Origin: Methanoregulaceae archaeon UBA467
Lineage (GTDB): Archaea > Halobacteriota > Methanomicrobia > Methanomicrobiales > Methanospirillaceae
Reading direction: 5' to 3'
DNA: 64,000 nucleotides
Assembly: GCA_002503825.1 (NCBI GenBank)
Contig: DASP01000014.1
Location: forward strand, 264,017 to 328,016
The position numbers and the translations under genes were made by a program. The notes beneath the pieces are model-generated. The model did no database searches, was not told the origin of the DNA, and saw only the letters and a list, made by a program, of their open reading frames with translations. Positions 60,282 through 64,000 of this stretch are shown piece by piece. Position 1 is the first letter of the stretch; each line of letters begins with the position of its first letter.

Positions 60282-62270
60282 ATGTCAGAGCTTGATGCAT
60301 ACCGGTCCCTGTATATCGCTGAATCACGGGAAAATCACGAGACTATCGTGAAAAATCTATTGATCCTTGAGAATGGCCCGGATGAAAGTGCCATTGCAGA
60401 GATATTCCGGTCTGCACATTCGCTCAAGGGTATGTCCGCCTCGATGGGGTTCGAAGGGATGGAGCGGCTCTGTCATGCAATGGAAGATGTGTTCCAGGAG
60501 ATCAGGAGTGGTAAACTTGATGTCAGTCCTGATCTGATGGATGTCCTGCTGTCAGGCTCTGATAGTATTGAATCCATGCTGGACGATATTGAAGACGGCA
60601 GGCAGGGTATATCTGATGATCTCGAAGAAACAGTAAAACAATTAAAAAACCTGACATCAGGAAATACAGCCGGACAGAGTGCTTCCGTTGCTTCTGCCGG
60701 AACTGAAAATCTCCAGGATATCTATTCACAGCACCTGAAGGACGAGCCTGATAATAATACACAGTATGGCGGGATCAGGTACCGTATCACTGTTCAGCTC
60801 CAGCCTGACTGCCACAGCAAAAACATCAGGGGAATGATCGTTCTCCAGAACCTCGAAGAGCTCGGGCACATTGAGAGCGTATCCCCCTCGCGCGGGGTTA
60901 TTGAGGACGGTGAGTTCGATGGGTCATTTGTGGTGGAGATTACGAGTGACGCCGGCGAAGAAGCCCTTCAGGTAACGTCATCCATTTCCGATGTCAGCAG
61001 TGTCCTCATTGAAACGGTGGCACAACCAGTTGTCCCGCAGCCGTCCGGAATTCAGAAACAGCCCCCGGTCCAGGAGAGAGACGGGGGGACGGAAAAAGCG
61101 GAGAGGACTGATAAATCTGATAAAGGCAGGGAAATTAAAAATATCAGGGTTGATATCACACGACTTGACCAGATGATGAACCTCGTCGAGGACCTGGTCA
61201 TCAACCGGGGCCGTATCACACAGATAGCACGAAAATACCAGATAAAGGAACTCGATGAAACCCTTAACATGGTTGGCCGCTCGGTCTCCGACCTCCAGAA
61301 CCTGATGATGAATATCAGGATGATCCCGTTAAATCATATTTTTAACCGGTTTCCAAGAACCGTCCGCGATGTGACCCATAAAGAGGGAAAAGAGGTTGAG
61401 TTTGTCATTGAGGGTGGAGAGACCGAGCTTGACAGGAGCGTCATGGATGGCCTGAATGATCCTCTTCTTCACCTGATTCGAAACGGGATTGACCACGGCA
61501 TAGAATCTCCTGAAATAAGGCTGGAGCATGGAAAAACTGCAAAGGGACTGCTGAAACTGTCGGCGCGCCGCGACAGGGACAATGTCATCATTACGATCGA
61601 GGATGACGGAGCAGGGATATCTCCCGAGAAAGTACTCGCAAAAGCACTGAAAAACGGCTTGATAAGCCCTGAAGAAGCCGAGGGGCTTTCACAGGAAGAG
61701 ATTTTTGATATGCTGTTTCTGCCCGGGTTCAGCACGGCCGATAAAATCACCGACATCAGCGGCAGGGGCGTAGGCCTTGACGTGGTGAAAAATGCTATTG
61801 ATTCTCTGAAGGGAACTATTAAAGTTGAATCGGTAAAAAATAAAGGGACAAAATTCGAACTCCTCCTTCCGCCCACGATGGCTATCGTAAATGTTATGAT
61901 GGTCAGGATCAACGGGAAAAGGTGCGCTATTCCGGTCAATAACGTGGTAGAGGTGGCAAGTCTCACACAGGAAAGGATCCATCATATAGGCACGCATGAG
62001 ACGGTCCTTCTCAGGGAAGAACTGCTCCATCTTGACAGGCTGGATGACATGTTTGGTAAATCTGAAAAAAGTGAGATACTCGTTGTCCTTTCACACCAGA
62101 ATAAAAAAAGGTCGATAGCAGTCGATCTTATCGAAGGGCAGCAGGAAGTCGTAATAAAACCCCTCAGCACTATCGTTGGCATGTGCCGCGGCGTGAGCGG
62201 GGTAACGATACCGGGAGACGGAGAAGTCGTTCCGGTTCTGGACGTCAATTCAATCATTAAGGAGACCTGA
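60282..62270 (+). CDS. cheA: Chemotaxis histidine kinase CheA
   Basis: 662 aa. HPt domain with phospho-His H46 (FRSAHSLKGMS), a CheY-binding P2-like domain near 160-245, dimerisation helices (MNLVEDLVINRGRI), ATP-binding domain (HLIRNGIDHGIESP, DDGAGI, GRGVGLDVVKNAID) and a C-terminal CheW-like regulatory domain. Five bases after cheB. AGGTAAAAAA lies before the ATG. Confidence 0.97.
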   Translation: MSELDAYRSLYIAESRENHETIVKNLLILENGPDESAIAEIFRSAHSLKGMSASMGFEGMERLCHAMEDVFQEIRSGKLDVSPDLMDVLLSGSDSIESMLDDIEDGRQGISDDLEETVKQLKNLTSGNTAGQSASVASAGTENLQDIYSQHLKDEPDNNTQYGGIRYRITVQLQPDCHSKNIRGMIVLQNLEELGHIESVSPSRGVIEDGEFDGSFVVEITSDAGEEALQVTSSISDVSSVLIETVAQPVVPQPSGIQKQPPVQERDGGTEKAERTDKSDKGREIKNIRVDITRLDQMMNLVEDLVINRGRITQIARKYQIKELDETLNMVGRSVSDLQNLMMNIRMIPLNHIFNRFPRTVRDVTHKEGKEVEFVIEGGETELDRSVMDGLNDPLLHLIRNGIDHGIESPEIRLEHGKTAKGLLKLSARRDRDNVIITIEDDGAGISPEKVLAKALKNGLISPEEAEGLSQEEIFDMLFLPGFSTADKITDISGRGVGLDVVKNAIDSLKGTIKVESVKNKGTKFELLLPPTMAIVNVMMVRINGKRCAIPVNNVVEVASLTQERIHHIGTHETVLLREELLHLDRLDDMFGKSEKSEILVVLSHQNKKRSIAVDLIEGQQEVVIKPLSTIVGMCRGVSGVTIPGDGEVVPVLDVNSIIKET

Positions 62271-62275
62271 ACATA

Positions 62276-62887
62276 ATGCTTACAAATCAGCAGTGCGATG
62301 CACTCAGGGAACTTGGAAATATCGGTGCCGCGCATGCAGCAACCACTCTTTCGACAATGCTCATGTCCAACATTGAGATGGATGTGCCCGAAATCTATCT
62401 CATCGATATTTCAAAGGTTCACGAATATGTGGGTGATGAAACTGCAGCACTCGTCTTATTCGAAATAAACGGAGAAGTGTCGGGAGGGGGCTATGTACTG
62501 CTTCATATCCCAAAAAATTCCGTGATACGCCTCACCAATGCGATGCTCGGAATGACCGAGATGAATCGTGATCTTACCGAGATGGATGAGAGCGCCCTTC
62601 TGGAGATAGGAAACATTATGGTGTCCGCATTCCTTGACGCAACTGCAGGTCTGCTCAACATCATTATGCTCCCGTCCCCTCCGTCCCTCGTCATCGACAT
62701 GCCGCATGCGGCATTTCAATCGATTCTTGCTACAGAGGGGTTCATGGATATAAATGAGGTCGTATTATTCCGGACAGAGTTAAAGAGCGACCAGCACAAG
62801 ATTACCAGTAATATATTCCTGCTCCCTAACCAGCCAATGCTGCAGGATATAATCAGGATGCTTGAAGAACTTATGAAGAGTACCTGA
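62276..62887 (+). CDS. cheC: CheY-P phosphatase CheC
   Basis: 203 aa. Both CheC active-site helices are present with Glu/Asn pairs: RELGNIGAAHAATTLS at the start and LEIGNIMVSAFLDA near 110. Dephosphorylates CheY-P and is usually stimulated by CheD, which is the next gene. Only one CheC is in the window. Confidence 0.93.
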   Translation: MLTNQQCDALRELGNIGAAHAATTLSTMLMSNIEMDVPEIYLIDISKVHEYVGDETAALVLFEINGEVSGGGYVLLHIPKNSVIRLTNAMLGMTEMNRDLTEMDESALLEIGNIMVSAFLDATAGLLNIIMLPSPPSLVIDMPHAAFQSILATEGFMDINEVVLFRTELKSDQHKITSNIFLLPNQPMLQDIIRMLEELMKST

Positions 62888-62904
62888 CGGGGAGGATCCA
62901 TCCT

Positions 62905-63396
62905 ATGTCACCAGGTCCCGGTAAGGACGATGAAATGGTCATAGTGGGAATCGGGGACTTTTGCGTAGGAAAAATGCAAATGTCATCGATAGGTCTGGGT
63001 TCATGCATAGGGCTCGTTATTTTTGACAAGGATAAGGGGATCGGGGGCATGGCTCATGTCATGCTCCCTGACTCGCAGGGGCGCGGTGAACGTCCCGGAA
63101 AATTTGCAGATACGGCCGTTGAAGCACTCACACGGGAACTCGTCAAATCAGGATCGAGACAGGGTTCACTCGTTGCAAAGATTGCCGGAGGTGCTGCTAT
63201 GTTTAAGACATTTTCAGGGAATTTAAACATAGGCGAACGAAATATTGAAGCGGTAAAAGCCGCACTTAAATTGCACAATATTCCCCTTGCAGGGGAGGAT
63301 ACCAGGGGAGTAACAGGACGCACAATGGTTTATATCCCGGGTAACTCAGGAAAAATTTCAATAAAAACAGCTGATGGCACCCGGAAAGAGATTTAA
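62905..63396 (+). CDS. cheD: Chemoreceptor glutamine deamidase CheD
   Basis: 163 aa. Catalytic C34 in LGSCIGLVIFD and H51 in GGMAHVMLPD; substrate pocket Thr expected in the VTGRTM region. Deamidates receptor glutamines and partners with CheC. Last gene of the cluster; GGGGAGGA precedes the ATG. Confidence 0.94.
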   Translation: MSPGPGKDDEMVIVGIGDFCVGKMQMSSIGLGSCIGLVIFDKDKGIGGMAHVMLPDSQGRGERPGKFADTAVEALTRELVKSGSRQGSLVAKIAGGAAMFKTFSGNLNIGERNIEAVKAALKLHNIPLAGEDTRGVTGRTMVYIPGNSGKISIKTADGTRKEI

Positions 63397-63870
63397 TTTC
63401 CACAGTCTCCTGATTCAGGCACATATAATTCAGGGAACTCAGTTTATTGCAGCGCGGTTTTTATTTTCTGATACCAAAACCGCTATTATTTCTCTCACAA
63501 TAAGGGTATTTCTCCCGGATATTTTGTATTTCATTCAGGTGCCGGGGCGATTAAAAAAGATATTTCCCTGATCAAGAGTGAGTTCTGACCCGCCAATATC
63601 AATACCATATCAGAAATACCGGACCAGTATACCATAAAAACAGGAACTTATTCCGTCCTGCGGCAGAAACACCAGGTACTGGTTCCGGATGATGCGGATC
63701 GGTTGCGTTTATCTGACGCCCGTTTGAAACGGAAAAATATCTGTGCTGATTATTCTATGTCCAGATATTCAGATGTCCGGGGATAACAGCCCACAATTCG
63801 CAGTAAAAAACATAATACCGAAAATTAACCGACCGCAAGATCTTTGTACCTCAAGTTAGAAACCTAAAAT
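63397..63870. other. Intergenic region before the transposase
   Basis: 474 bases without a supported gene. A T-rich TTTTTATTTTCTG near 63459 may end the che transcript. The left inverted repeat of the insertion sequence should lie in the last 100 bases but cannot be placed without its right end. Confidence 0.4.
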
Positions 63871-64000
63871 ATGCCCATAATAGATGGATTTGACGATGAG
63901 TCCATCCAGACCGTCGGACATTTAGGCATAGTAGCCGGAGCCTATGACTCGCTTGGAATCGGCAAAGTTATCGATCGCGCCATACCAAAAACCCGCCACC
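63871..64000 (+). mobile_element. IS1634-type transposase, 5' fragment at window edge
   Basis: 43 codons from ATG 63871 to the window end. The start MPIIDGFDDESIQTVGHLGI followed by VAGAYDSLGIGKVIDRAIPK matches the N-terminal DUF4277 domain of IS1634 family (DDE, IS4 superfamily) transposases. The rest of the element lies beyond the window, so whether it is intact is unknown. It borders the che cluster. Confidence 0.85.

Noticed and set aside
1..64000. tRNA, rRNA or CRISPR array
   Set aside because: Intergenic regions were read for T-loop GTTCRANNC patterns, rRNA cores and regularly spaced repeats; only RNase P RNA and dispersed repeats were found.

Overview
The window is archaeal and most likely comes from a motile methanogen of the order Methanomicrobiales; the genus cannot be fixed from sequence alone. 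Evidence: PCNA, two proteasome-activating nucleotidases (PAN), archaeosine tRNA modification (TgtA and ArcS), MBF1, phosphomevalonate dehydratase small subunit, archaeal type I/II shikimate enzymes (ADH synthase and dehydroquinate synthase II), an archaellum operon with CheF, archaeal TATA-type promoters and GGTG-type ribosome sites. Gene density is high, many genes overlap by 4 bp (ATGA), and nearly all repeats lie between genes.

Layout. 1-9.8 kb: the end of pcna, then rlmE-moaA, a hypothetical and an M20 peptidase on +; on - an NfnAB/GltA-like flavoprotein pair, arcS-tgtA and an AMMECR1 protein. 9.83-10.17 kb: RNase P RNA. 10.2-14.2 kb: HTH-CBS regulator, tpiA and a large U32 protein. 14.6-24.0 kb: aroD (+), and facing it a nine-gene operon for aromatic amino acids (two ADH synthase paralogues, DHQ synthase II, tyrA, pheA, aroA, fused aroK-aroE, aroC, a lipoprotein). 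Its roughly 200-nt leader holds an ORF whose last 19 codons include ten Phe/Tyr codons. 24.1-28.9 kb: MBF1, PAN1, MscL, PAN2, PMDh-S. 28.9-40.2 kb: mixed housekeeping genes (radical SAM protein, phosphoesterase, CYTH, FKBP, purB, XPD-like helicase, ogt, mobA), lipoproteins and small membrane proteins.

40.4-46.4 kb is a first chemotaxis cluster: a ParA-type ATPase with no standard start codon, a 20-codon ORF, a PAS-PAS-CheW fusion, a soluble PAS-PAS chemoreceptor, CheW and CheR. 49.9-63.4 kb is the archaellum and second chemotaxis cluster: archaellin, ArlCDE-like protein, ArlG, ArlF, ArlH, ArlI, ArlJ, an unrecognised membrane-anchored acidic protein, CheF, CheY, CheB, CheA, CheC, CheD. The two clusters complement each other (receptor, CheW and CheR in the first; kinase, CheY, CheB, CheC, CheD and motor adaptor in the second). 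The window closes inside the 5' end of an IS1634-type transposase.

Two families of non-coding repeats occupy the larger gaps: a MITE-like element with GCTCTGTTGAAA-type ends (five copies or fragments) and a GC-rich palindromic element (three copies). No tRNA, 16S/23S/5S rRNA or CRISPR array was seen.
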